A stretch of DNA of 64,000 bases, from contig NZ_FOFB01000001.1 in the NCBI RefSeq assembly GCF_900110645.1, forward strand, positions 496,001 through 560,000, written 5' to 3'. A model generated the notes under the pieces. It did not search any database, was not told the origin of the DNA, and worked only from the letters and a program-made list of their open reading frames with translations. Shown in pieces: positions 33,638-41,722 of the stretch; the first letter of the stretch is position 1; each line of letters begins with the position of its first letter. A program made the position numbers and the translations under genes. The DNA comes from Neolewinella agarilytica. Lineage in GTDB: Bacteria; Bacteroidota; Bacteroidia; Chitinophagales; Saprospiraceae.

Positions 33638-34903
33638 CACCAGCACCAGCAGCAGCACCTGGATGAGGAGAAAGGGCATAATGCCCTTGTAGAGATGAAC
33701 GGTTTTCACCTCCGGAGGGGCAACCCCTTTCAGGTAAAACAGCGCGAAACCGAAGGGTGGCGAGAGAAAACTCGTTTGCAGATTAATGCCCAACAGAATC
33801 CCCAGCCAGATCAAATCCGTCCCGTAGCCCACAAAAATGGGCGTTACTACGGGAACGATGATAAAGACGATCTCAATAAAATCAATGAAGAAGCCTGCAA
33901 TAAAGACCACCACCATCACCAGGGCCAGAAACTGATATTCGGCCAGGTTGTTTTGCTCGATGAGGCTGACCAGAAAGGAATCTCCGCCCAACTCGCGGAA
34001 CACCAGCGAGAAAGTGGTTGCTCCCAGCAGGATCATAAAGACCATCGAGGTCAGGTGGGTCGTTGACTGGCAAACCTCCTTAACGGTCTGCCAGCTGAGT
34101 TGCCCCTGGGAGAGGGTTAACAGCGCCGCGCCGCCGGCGCCGATGGCCGCCGCCTCCGTCGGCGAGGCCCAACCCGCCAGAATAGAGCCCAATACGGCTA
34201 CAATCAACAGCAAAGGCAGGAAAAGGCTCTGGAGCAGGCGCTTGAAAAAAGCGCCATTCCAGGGCTGGTTGTCTTTGCTACCGGCGGGAAATAGCTTTGG
34301 CCGCAGCAGGCCAAGAATGAGCACGTAGAGGACGTAAGCCCCGACCAGCAGTAAGCTTGGAATCAGGGCAGCCTTAAACAACTTACCGACGGACACCCCC
34401 AGCACCGAGCCCAGCAGCACCAATACAACGGAGGGCGGAATGATTTGCCCCAGTGTACCGGAGGCGGCAATTACCCCGGTGGACACCGTTGGCGGGTAGC
34501 CACGCTTTAGCATCGGAGGCAAGGAGATTAAGCCCATCGTAATCACGGTTGCCCCAACGATCCCGGTCGATGCGGCCAGCAGGGCCCCGACAACAATTAC
34601 GGAGACCGCCATACCGCCACGGATACGGCCAAAGAGCTCCGCCATCGTTCGAAGCATTCGCTCGGCCAGCCCGCTTTTCTCCAGCATGATCCCCATAAAT
34701 ATGAACAGAGGAACGGCCAGTAGCACGCCGTTTTCCATAACCCCCATCACCCGGTTGGGAAGAAGAGTAAGGACGGCCGGCTCCAGGAAGCAAAAGGCGT
34801 AGAGTAGTGATAAACCACCCAGCGTGAAGGCTACCGGGTAACCGTAGAGTACCAGCAGAAAAATGCTGACAAAAAGAATCAGGGCTAGAATGGCGAGGCT
34901 CAT
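33605..34903 (-). CDS. dctM: TRAP transporter large permease (DctM)
   Basis: 432 residues, about 12 membrane segments (LAILALILFVSIFLLVLYGYPVAF at the start). DctM hallmarks: VPLFIFMGIMLEKSGLAERML, TGIVGATVITMGLISLPPML, ASGTLGQIIPPSVVLVLLGSV and GWASPTEAAAIGAGGA. With DctQ it takes up organic acids using an ion gradient and an extracellular binding protein. It begins 6 nt after the DctQ stop. The substrate cannot be told because the binding protein gene is absent from the window. Confidence 0.93.
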   Translation of the reverse strand: MSLAILALILFVSIFLLVLYGYPVAFTLGGLSLLYAFCFLEPAVLTLLPNRVMGVMENGVLLAVPLFIFMGIMLEKSGLAERMLRTMAELFGRIRGGMAVSVIVVGALLAASTGIVGATVITMGLISLPPMLKRGYPPTVSTGVIAASGTLGQIIPPSVVLVLLGSVLGVSVGKLFKAALIPSLLLVGAYVLYVLILGLLRPKLFPAGSKDNQPWNGAFFKRLLQSLFLPLLLIVAVLGSILAGWASPTEAAAIGAGGAALLTLSQGQLSWQTVKEVCQSTTHLTSMVFMILLGATTFSLVFRELGGDSFLVSLIEQNNLAEYQFLALVMVVVFIAGFFIDFIEIVFIIVPVVTPIFVGYGTDLIWLGILLGINLQTSFLSPPFGFALFYLKGVAPPEVKTVHLYKGIMPFLLIQVLLLVLVLFFPEWLGVR

Positions 34904-34909
34904 GTCAGT

Positions 34910-35446
34910 TTATTCAGCTTCGTCTTCCCGCAGTTTCCACTCTTCGGGATCGGGTTCAAAATAGACGGTTAAGCCCGTGGCGATGGCTTGCAGTATCAAC
35001 AGGCCCGCCATGAGCGGAATCATCGATTTTATCGGGAAGAAATACGGAATCCCGTTAGGGTTAGGACTCCCCTCCCCACTCGCCCAGGCCTCGGCGGCAT
35101 AATGGCCGCCGGTGTAGAGCAACACAATCGCCCAGGGCAGGAGGAAGAAGATCGTCCCGGCCAGGTTTACCGCCCGTTTGTCGTAGTGGCTGAATCGCTC
35201 ATAAAACAGGTCTACGCGGACGTGCTTGTCCTGCTGCAAAGCATACGGAATGCCCAGCAGAAAAATGATGGCAAACAAATGCCACTCCAGCTCAACGACC
35301 CATGTTCCCGTCAGGGAGAAGAGCGTCCGCAGGCTAACGTCAATGACAATCAGGGCAATGAGCAGCAGGTTAAGCAGGCCGGCGGCTTTGCCGACGGTGG
35401 CGACCAGGCTTTCAATGGAGTTGATGAGTTTTTCAGGTTTTTTCAC
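34910..35446 (-). CDS. dctQ: TRAP transporter small permease (DctQ)
   Basis: 178 residues with four membrane segments, including LLNLLLIALIVIDVSLRTLF and the DctQ feature WVVELEWHLFAIIFLLGIPYALQQDKHVRVDLFYERF. The C-terminus is acidic. It is the first gene of a dctQM pair; DctP, normally linked, is not present upstream, where the divergent hsdM gene lies. Confidence 0.92.
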   Translation of the reverse strand: MKKPEKLINSIESLVATVGKAAGLLNLLLIALIVIDVSLRTLFSLTGTWVVELEWHLFAIIFLLGIPYALQQDKHVRVDLFYERFSHYDKRAVNLAGTIFFLLPWAIVLLYTGGHYAAEAWASGEGSPNPNGIPYFFPIKSMIPLMAGLLILQAIATGLTVYFEPDPEEWKLREDEAE

Positions 35447-35499
35447 GGGTTAAAGATAGGGTGTGAGGCGTGGAGAGCGCCAGCAAATTAAATGTACCA

Positions 35500-35547
35500 A
35501 CTTTCAGTTTTTCCAACTTAAAATAATTTTTCATGCATTTTGAAAGT
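35500..35547. promoter_or_regulatory. Spaced inverted ACTTTC / GAAAGT sites before hsdM
   Basis: ACTTTC (35500-35505) and GAAAGT (35542-35547) are inverted in an AT-rich leader. The same two hexamers occur before hsdR (41636-41663). TACCTTTA at 35567-35574 is a weak -7 candidate only 5 nt before the ATG. Confidence 0.3.
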
Positions 35548-35579
35548 TAGTTCTCCTAAGGCTTTCTACCTTTACATCC

Positions 35580-37124
35580 ATGTCCGAACACCACCGCAAA
35601 CAACTCGAAACCCAACTCTGGAACATCGCCAACACCCTCCGCGGCCGTATGAACGCCGATGAGTTCCGCGACTACATTTTAGGGTTCATCTTCTTCAAGT
35701 ACCTCTCCGAAAAACAGCGTACCTACGCCAATAAAATCCTGAAGGCCGATAAGCTCTCCTACAAAGAGGTACCTGATCATCCTCAGGCCGACGCCGTGCT
35801 CGAAGCCGTCCGTACCGCTTCGGTAGATAAGCTTGGTTTCTTCCTCCCCCCGGCCGACCTCTTCGGAACCCTCGCCGCCAAAGGCGGAGACATCCTCGAA
35901 GACGTCAAGCGTATCCTCCGCGATATCGAGCAGTCCACCATGGGCCACGAGTCCGAAGACGATTTTGACCACCTCTTCGAGTCCATCAACCTCGACGCCT
36001 CCAAACTCGGCAAAACCTACAACGACCGCAACGGCGCCCTGGTCGATATCTTCCGCGCCCTGGATAAAATCGACTTCCAGCTCGACGATACCGAGTCCGA
36101 CATCCTCGGCGACGCCTACGAATACCTCATCGGTAAATTCGCCAGCGGAGCGGGCAAAACGGCCGGCGAGTTCTACACACCCCAGCAAGTCTCCAAGATC
36201 CTCGCCAAACTCGTCACCACGGGTAAGGACCGCATCAAATCCGTCTACGACCCCACCTGTGGCTCCGGCTCCCTCCTCCTCCGCGTCACCAAGGAGGTGA
36301 AGAAGTTCGGCATGATCTTCGGCCAGGAAATGAACCCCACCACCTACAACCTGGCGCGGATGAACATGATTCTCCACGATGTCAATTACCGCAATTTCGA
36401 CATCCGCAACGAAAACACCCTCACCGAACCCCAGCACCCCGGCGAACGCTTCGAAGCCATCGTAGCCAACCCGCCCTTCAGCGCTAAATGGAAGCACACC
36501 CCGATCCTGCAAGATGACGAGCGCTTCAGCAAGGTCTCCAAACTCGCCCCCCAGAGTAAGGCCGACTTCGCCTTCATCCAGCACATGGTGCATCACCTCG
36601 ACGACAACGGACAAATGGCCGTCGTCGCTCCCCACGGTGTACTGTTTCGGGGCGGTGCCGAGGCCCTCATCCGCCGCTTCCTCATCGAAGACCGCAATTT
36701 CCTCGACGCCGTCATCGGCCTGCCCGCCAACATCTTCTACGGCACCAGCATCCCCACCTGTATCCTCGTCTTCAAGCGCTGTCGCGAGCATCCCGAAAAC
36801 GTCCTCTTCATCGACGCCAGCCGCGAGTTTGAAAAAGAGAAGAACCAGAACGAGCTTTCCGACGAGCACGTTCGGGTCATCGTCGATACCTACCGCGAAC
36901 GCGTAGAACAAGACAAGTACAGCTACCTGGCCAGCCTGGAAGAGATCGCCGAAAACGACTACAACCTCAACATCCCCCGCTACGTCGACACCTTTGAAGA
37001 AGAAGAGCCCGTCGACCTGGCCGCCGTCAGCAAGGAACTCCGCGAACTGCAAACCGAGATCAGCGGCATCGATCAAGAGATTGCCGGCTTCTGCAAAGAA
37101 CTCGGCATTGATACGCCCTTCTAG
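35580..37124 (+). CDS. hsdM: Type I restriction-modification system, methylase subunit
   Basis: 514 residues. HsdM methylates adenine N6 in the sequence chosen by HsdS and is required for cleavage. Domains: N-terminal HsdM_N (LETQLWNIANTLRGRMNADEFRDYILGFIFFKYLSE), then the methylase with AGEFYTPQQVSKILAKL, SAM motif DPTCGSGSLLLR (224-235) and catalytic NPPF (297-300). A C-terminal helical tail (SKELRELQTEISGIDQEI) contacts HsdS. It is the first gene of the six-gene locus. The TAG stop is inside a strong hairpin. A 496-codon antisense frame is a composition shadow. Confidence 0.97.
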   Translation: MSEHHRKQLETQLWNIANTLRGRMNADEFRDYILGFIFFKYLSEKQRTYANKILKADKLSYKEVPDHPQADAVLEAVRTASVDKLGFFLPPADLFGTLAAKGGDILEDVKRILRDIEQSTMGHESEDDFDHLFESINLDASKLGKTYNDRNGALVDIFRALDKIDFQLDDTESDILGDAYEYLIGKFASGAGKTAGEFYTPQQVSKILAKLVTTGKDRIKSVYDPTCGSGSLLLRVTKEVKKFGMIFGQEMNPTTYNLARMNMILHDVNYRNFDIRNENTLTEPQHPGERFEAIVANPPFSAKWKHTPILQDDERFSKVSKLAPQSKADFAFIQHMVHHLDDNGQMAVVAPHGVLFRGGAEALIRRFLIEDRNFLDAVIGLPANIFYGTSIPTCILVFKRCREHPENVLFIDASREFEKEKNQNELSDEHVRVIVDTYRERVEQDKYSYLASLEEIAENDYNLNIPRYVDTFEEEEPVDLAAVSKELRELQTEISGIDQEIAGFCKELGIDTPF

Positions 37125-37200
37125 CTCCCGCTCATCCGCTGTATCTTTTGGCCTGACGCAGTCGGCCAAAAGTTCAGCGGATGCGTCGGGAGCGGGCTAC
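37122..37200. other. Long imperfect palindrome at the hsdM stop codon
   Basis: CATCCGCTG pairs with CAGCGGATG and CTTTTGGCC with GGCCAAAAG around a 10-nt loop; outer parts TAGC..CCGCTC and GAGCGGGCTA also pair, and the leading TAG is the hsdM stop. No T-run follows. It could stabilise the 3' end of hsdM mRNA or be a repeat. Confidence 0.7.
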
Positions 37201-37203
37201 TTA

Positions 37204-37226
37204 CCCTGCACCTGCGGCCGCGCCCC
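37204..37226 (+). repeat. GC-rich interspersed motif, copy 6
   Basis: TGCACCTGCGGCCGCGCC core, facing the copy at 37325 across about 100 bp that hold CAACGTGCGG and a CTACACTACTACCGCC run. Confidence 0.7.
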
Positions 37227-37324
37227 GCAAAACGCAAGCAGGTAAAGCCATATCAAATTAAATCCTTCAACGTGCGGCAACGACTACACTACTACCGCCT
37301 ACACAACTACAGTACTATTCAGAC

Positions 37325-37346
37325 GGCGCGGCCGCAGGATGCAAAG
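37325..37346 (-). repeat. GC-rich interspersed motif, copy 7
   Basis: GGCGCGGCCGCAGGATGCAA, inverted relative to copy 6, ending about 25 nt before the hsdS start. Confidence 0.7.
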
Positions 37347-37371
37347 CACGTTTTTTAAAAAGCAAAGTAAG

Positions 37372-38556
37372 ATGAAAGATCAGTTGGTACCGGAGTTACG
37401 GTTCGAGGAGTTTGAGGGGGAATGGGAGCAAAAAAATGCTAGATCAATATTTGCCTTCTCAAAAGGCAAAGGGTTAAGTAAGAAGGATGTATCGGACGAT
37501 GGATCAACTCCTTGTATTCGATACGCTGAATTGTATACGAGATACAATGAGGTGATTAATGAGGTCTATTCTTTCACAAATATCAACCCAACAGAATTAG
37601 AGTTGAGTAAAGAGAATGATGTAATTATCCCCGCCTCAGGTGAAGACAGGCATGATATTGCTGCTGCTGCATGTATAATAAAGTCAGGAATTGGACTCTC
37701 TGGTGACATTAATATAATTCGCCATAGTCAAGAGGGGCCTTTTTTAGCTTATTATTTGAACAACGCGGCCAAATCGAGTATAGCTAAACTGGCTCAAGGC
37801 ACATCAGTTGTTCACCTTTACAAGAGCCAACTGCAAGAACTCAAACTCAACCTCCCCACCCTCCCCGAGCAACAAAAGATCGCCACCTTCCTCTCCCTCG
37901 TAGACCGGCGGCTGGCGGCCGCGCGGCGGCGGGTGGAGGTGTTGGAGGAGTGGAAGCGCGGGGTTGCTAAATCCGTTTTCTCTAACATAGATTCATCAGC
38001 GTACGTTTCTCTCAGTGGTGTATGCAAATTTTCTAGAGGAGGCACTTTATCAAAAGCGGACTTAGTCGTTGACGGAGATTATCCATGTATTCACTACGGT
38101 GAACTATTTAGCAAGTATCAAGCCGTAGCAAACGTTATAATTAGTTCGACAAATAGCAAAGGAGGAAAGTTGATTCCAGAAGGATCGGTAGTTATGCCAA
38201 CATCGGATGTAACTCCCGTTGGATTAGCTACAGCTACTTACATCAAGCAAAGTGATGTGTACGCGGGAGGGGACATCAACATCCTGACTCCTAATGATGG
38301 TATAGACGGGACATACCTGAGTATGTATTTAAACTATGATAAGCAAAGTATTGTAAAACTCGTAACGGGAACTACCGTCAAACATATCTACATAAGCGAT
38401 ATAAAAACGCTCAAAATCCCCTTCCCTCCCCTTTCCGAACAAACCCGCATCGCCCGTATTCTCACCACCATCGACGCCCGCATCACGGCCGCTCAAAAAG
38501 AGGTAGCGGGATGGGAGGAATGGAAGCGGGGGTTGTTACAAAAAATGCTGGTATGA
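37372..38556 (+). CDS. hsdS: Type I restriction-modification system, specificity subunit
   Basis: 394 residues in the two-TRD layout. TRD1 (about 15-155) is followed by the conserved spacer helix LPTLPEQQKIATFLSLVDRR..VEVLEEWKRGVAKSVF; TRD2 (about 205-345) is followed by PPLSEQTRIARILTTIDARI..EEWKRGLLQKMLV. The two TRDs are alike (PCIRYAELYTRY and PCIHYGELFSKY; SGDINII and GGDINIL). TRD codons are visibly AT-richer than the spacer helices, which fits TRD exchange between strains. ATG 37372 is preferred to one in the repeat at 37339. The stop overlaps the next start (ATGA). Confidence 0.95.
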   Translation: MKDQLVPELRFEEFEGEWEQKNARSIFAFSKGKGLSKKDVSDDGSTPCIRYAELYTRYNEVINEVYSFTNINPTELELSKENDVIIPASGEDRHDIAAAACIIKSGIGLSGDINIIRHSQEGPFLAYYLNNAAKSSIAKLAQGTSVVHLYKSQLQELKLNLPTLPEQQKIATFLSLVDRRLAAARRRVEVLEEWKRGVAKSVFSNIDSSAYVSLSGVCKFSRGGTLSKADLVVDGDYPCIHYGELFSKYQAVANVIISSTNSKGGKLIPEGSVVMPTSDVTPVGLATATYIKQSDVYAGGDINILTPNDGIDGTYLSMYLNYDKQSIVKLVTGTTVKHIYISDIKTLKIPFPPLSEQTRIARILTTIDARITAAQKEVAGWEEWKRGLLQKMLV

Positions 38557-39536
38557 TATCCGAAGAAGGTAAAGACTATATGGAGCGGGTGCGGCCGCTC
38601 TTCGACTATGGTAAAGAGTACGTGCTGTTCAAGACGAGCGGCACACCGATCGACTCCCCACTGGAGCGCCTACGACTTGGGGAGGACCTGAACCTCTACG
38701 TACCGCACCTGGCGGCCTACCTGTTCTATTTTACGGAGATGGCGGGCGCGCCGCACGACTACGCGATGTCTTTCATCGGTATCAAAACCGATAAAGTATC
38801 GGAGTTGACGGAAACCGGCCACGAGTTGCACCACAGCTACGGTGCCATCCGGCAAATGTATGAAAGCCCGGGCATGGCTCCTTTGCTGGAACAATTGGGT
38901 AAAATGGAAACCATTTTGTTCCTGCTGTCTTCCTTCCCCGGCAAGAGTAACTATACGCACACGCCCATCGACCCGAAGTTTGAAGACATCCGTACTTTTT
39001 TCGGTTACGTCGAGGAGCTGATGGCGTACTTCAACCAACGGCAGCTAGAAGAATATCACGAACGTCAGGCTAAGCAAGCCCAGCAAAAGAAAAACCCGGA
39101 AGAAGCCCAGCAAAAGACGCAACCCGATCAACCTTCGCGTACCGAAGAGGAGCAAAAAATGATCGACGTTGTCCTCAAAGAACTCAGAAAAACCGCCGAA
39201 GCGGAGAACGCGCCCAACACCCCAACGGAAGAAGACGCCGCTAAAATTGTCAAAATCATAAGGGACGGAACGGAAAACATCGGGAAGTTTAAGCCTCCGC
39301 CCTCAAAAGATTGTTTCGTAGCTACCGCCGTCTACCAAAACCCCGACCACCCCCAGGTCGACGCGCTGCGCCGCTGGCGGGACGGGGCGCTGCGGCGGTC
39401 GGTGGCCGGGCGGATGTTTATAAGGTGGTACTACCGGGTTGGTCCGCACCTGGCAAAGGGGGTTGAACTCATGCCTGGAAGCCGGGGGGTGCTGCGTTGG
39501 GTTTTGGATGGGGTGGTGAGGGTCGTTAGGTGGTAG
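38553..39536 (+). CDS. CFI-box-CTERM domain protein of unknown function inside the type I R-M locus
   Basis: 327 residues, coupled to hsdS by an ATGA overlap. The first 150 residues are helical and unrecognised (DYMERVRPLFDYGKEYVLF, HLAAYLFYFTEMAGAPHDY, ETGHELHHSYGAIRQMYES). A charged coiled-coil linker follows (EEYHERQAKQAQQKKNPEE..). The last 74 residues from C254 (CFVATAVYQNPDHPQVDALR..GRMFIRWYYRVGPHLAKGVE) match the CFI-box C-terminal domain, found at the end of many otherwise unrelated bacterial proteins. There is no signal peptide. Its place between hsdS and rloA suggests a role in restriction or defence; this is inference from position. Confidence 0.8.
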   Translation: MISEEGKDYMERVRPLFDYGKEYVLFKTSGTPIDSPLERLRLGEDLNLYVPHLAAYLFYFTEMAGAPHDYAMSFIGIKTDKVSELTETGHELHHSYGAIRQMYESPGMAPLLEQLGKMETILFLLSSFPGKSNYTHTPIDPKFEDIRTFFGYVEELMAYFNQRQLEEYHERQAKQAQQKKNPEEAQQKTQPDQPSRTEEEQKMIDVVLKELRKTAEAENAPNTPTEEDAAKIVKIIRDGTENIGKFKPPPSKDCFVATAVYQNPDHPQVDALRRWRDGALRRSVAGRMFIRWYYRVGPHLAKGVELMPGSRGVLRWVLDGVVRVVRW

Positions 39537-39651
39537 TGCTTGATCGCAAGCTGCTGAAAAATGTGATTTCATCACGTTTATCTTTGCTTGATCGCCAAAA
39601 CGAGTAACTTTAGGGTGCATTTTGCGTTATCAACGTGACAACTACCCGAAC

Positions 39652-41001
39652 ATGCTACTACGCTTCGTCGTTGAAAACTTCCTTTCCTTTTCGGATGAAC
39701 TAGACTTCACGCTTTTCCCGTATACACGCTTGCGGGAAAAAAAGGACCACATCTATCGTACCCCTGAGGTTGACCTGCTAAAGACCGCCGCCATTTACGG
39801 AGCGAATGGTTCCGGCAAATCGAATCTGGTTAAGGCTATGGCCTTCCTGCGGGATTTTGCGGTCCTGGGCGATCTGCACCAGGGGCATGGCCTTGCCGGT
39901 CCTTTCCGGCTCGACGCTGACCGGCTCAAACAGCCTTCCCACTTTGAGATCGAGTTTTTGCATGAAGGCACTTACTATGGCTATGAGGTACACGCAACCC
40001 GTTCTCGGGTAGTCGTCGAAAAATTATCTATTCTGCATCCCGGAAAAGATGAACGGGAAGTACTTTTTAGCCTTTTGGTTGTAGACGGGGAACATAAGGT
40101 AGATATTCACCCGCGTTACCAACAAAGCGAGGAGGACAAGGCCCGCATCAATTTTTTCCTGGAGGAGTTTCTTACTCCGACCGCCTCTTTGCTCCGTGTC
40201 CTTGCCCGCAACAATGCCTTCCCCGAGATGCAGCAAGCCGTGAACTGGCTGCGTAATCACTTTATCGTCATACAACCGCACGATAACTTCATCAACATCG
40301 CGGAGGTGCTGTATAAAGACGAGGGCTTCCGGGCTTTTGGGCTCAACCTCCTCAAAACGATGGATACCGGCGTGACGGATATGGCCCTGGACCGAATGCC
40401 GTACGAAACATTTTTTGGTTTAGACGACGAGCAAAAGAAGCAGGAAGCACTCGCAGCTTTACACCAGGGGCATGACTACATAAAAATGAATGTTCACGGC
40501 GAGGAACTTCTCTTACGGCTGGAGGAGGAAGAGGTGGTGGTGTACCGGGCGGTACTGTTCCACGAAGCGGAGGACGGTACCCTCATCAAATTTTCTATCC
40601 GGGAAGAGTCCGACGGTACCCGGCGCGTACTGGACTTTCTTCCGGTTTGGAGAACGCTAAAAAGTGCTCCCGCAGCAATTGTTATCGACGAAATAGGCAG
40701 ATCGTTACACCCCAGTCTTCTCGATCACCTGATCAGAATCTTCATGAATAACGAGACGCGGGGGCAACTCATTTTTACTACCCACGAGGATAATTTGCTT
40801 AGTCAGGAGGTTTTTCGCCGCGATGAAATCCACCTGATGAACAAGACGGCCAAAGGCAATAGTGAGGCCTACCCCTTAAGTGATTTTAAATCACGGAACG
40901 ATACCGACCTCCAGAAAAACTACCTCTTCGGTCGTTTTGGCGGCACCCCTCGGCTTGGCCACTATTTTACGTTAGAACAAAGAGCCGCCGTAAATGAGTA
41001 A
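39652..41001 (+). CDS. rloA: AAA-family ATPase, RloA / AbiL-type
   Basis: 449 residues. ABC/SMC-like ATPase of the AAA_15/21 type without long coiled coil: LLRFVVENFLSFSDELDFTL, Walker A GANGSGKS (50-57), signature-like region DGTRRVLDFLPVW, Walker B IVIDEIGRSLHPSLLDHLI (from 343) and the switch-like TTHEDNLL. It is paired with RloB, the combination known from type I R-M loci (R-linked ORFs) and from AbiL abortive-infection systems. ATG 39652 is chosen because LLRFVVENFLSF is the usual N-terminus. The stop overlaps the rloB start by 8 nt. Confidence 0.88.
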   Translation: MLLRFVVENFLSFSDELDFTLFPYTRLREKKDHIYRTPEVDLLKTAAIYGANGSGKSNLVKAMAFLRDFAVLGDLHQGHGLAGPFRLDADRLKQPSHFEIEFLHEGTYYGYEVHATRSRVVVEKLSILHPGKDEREVLFSLLVVDGEHKVDIHPRYQQSEEDKARINFFLEEFLTPTASLLRVLARNNAFPEMQQAVNWLRNHFIVIQPHDNFINIAEVLYKDEGFRAFGLNLLKTMDTGVTDMALDRMPYETFFGLDDEQKKQEALAALHQGHDYIKMNVHGEELLLRLEEEEVVVYRAVLFHEAEDGTLIKFSIREESDGTRRVLDFLPVWRTLKSAPAAIVIDEIGRSLHPSLLDHLIRIFMNNETRGQLIFTTHEDNLLSQEVFRRDEIHLMNKTAKGNSEAYPLSDFKSRNDTDLQKNYLFGRFGGTPRLGHYFTLEQRAAVNE

Positions 41002-41593
41002 GCGACGAGGATATAAGCGAACAGGTGGCGCGTTTCGGGACCGCAGAACCTTCGTCATCGTAACGGAAGGCGCCGTTACCGAGGTGGATTATTTTACCCG
41101 GTTAGCAGCGCAGCAACGTAGGGTTATGGTTAAGGTATTACCACCTACGGATCGCACCAGCTCGGCTCCCGTCCACGCGCTACGCCGGGCGGTGGAATTT
41201 GTGACCAAAGGGCAGTTAGAACCTGACGACCAATTATGGATCGTTCTGGACACCGACCGGTGGGGAGACAAACAGCTTATGGAGGTTCGCCGGGCTTGTG
41301 ATGATAAAGGCTGGGGGTTGACGATTAGCAACCCCTGCTTCGAACTGTGGCTTTATTTGCACTATGAAGACCTTCCCGAAAATTTCTCAGGAGGGAGTCA
41401 AAACATGAAAGCAGCGTTAAAGGAAGTGTGTCAGGCAAACAATGGCTATCAGGTGGATGATGCACTGAATAACTTACCGAAAGCCATTGAACGGGCTATT
41501 GCACTTGATAGCCGCACCGACTTACTTCTTCCTCCACGTAACGTGACCCAGGTTTATCGCCTGGCGCGGGCCATTCAAAACTTCATGGAATAA
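40994..41593 (+). CDS. rloB: RloB-family protein with Toprim-like fold
   Basis: 199 residues, normal for the family. Toprim-like features: glutamate in VIVTEGAVTEVDYF (23-34) and the acidic pair in VLDTDRWGDKQL (from 85), then ISNPCFELWLYLHYED, the most typical RloB segment, and NLPKAIERAIAL. Toprim-type sites cut or nick nucleic acid in OLD and related nucleases, so RloB is a plausible nuclease effector controlled by the RloA ATPase. The translation start overlaps rloA, indicating coupling. Confidence 0.9.
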   Translation: MSKRRGYKRTGGAFRDRRTFVIVTEGAVTEVDYFTRLAAQQRRVMVKVLPPTDRTSSAPVHALRRAVEFVTKGQLEPDDQLWIVLDTDRWGDKQLMEVRRACDDKGWGLTISNPCFELWLYLHYEDLPENFSGGSQNMKAALKEVCQANNGYQVDDALNNLPKAIERAIALDSRTDLLLPPRNVTQVYRLARAIQNFME

Positions 41594-41635
41594 GAGTATT
41601 TCTTTATTTCATTCACACCCAATTCCTGCAATAAG

Positions 41636-41663
41636 TACTTTTCGAAAGTATTTTTTTACTTTC
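41636..41663. promoter_or_regulatory. ACTTTC / GAAAGT sites before hsdR
   Basis: TACTTT-TCG-AAAGTA (41636-41650) is a perfect 6-bp dyad, followed by a second ACTTTC (41658-41663). Related hexamers stand before hsdM. The 129-nt gap suggests hsdR can be expressed apart from the genes before it. Confidence 0.35.
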
Positions 41664-41722
41664 CCAGAACTCATTTTACACAAACGATTTTCACCACTAC
41701 CCTACTATATTTCCCCCGCCCC

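Noticed and set aside
35679..37169. 496-codon open frame antisense to hsdM
   Set aside because: It is a shadow caused by strong GC bias at third codon positions; the protein is a low-complexity run of D, E, G and V, and hsdM has clear catalytic motifs.
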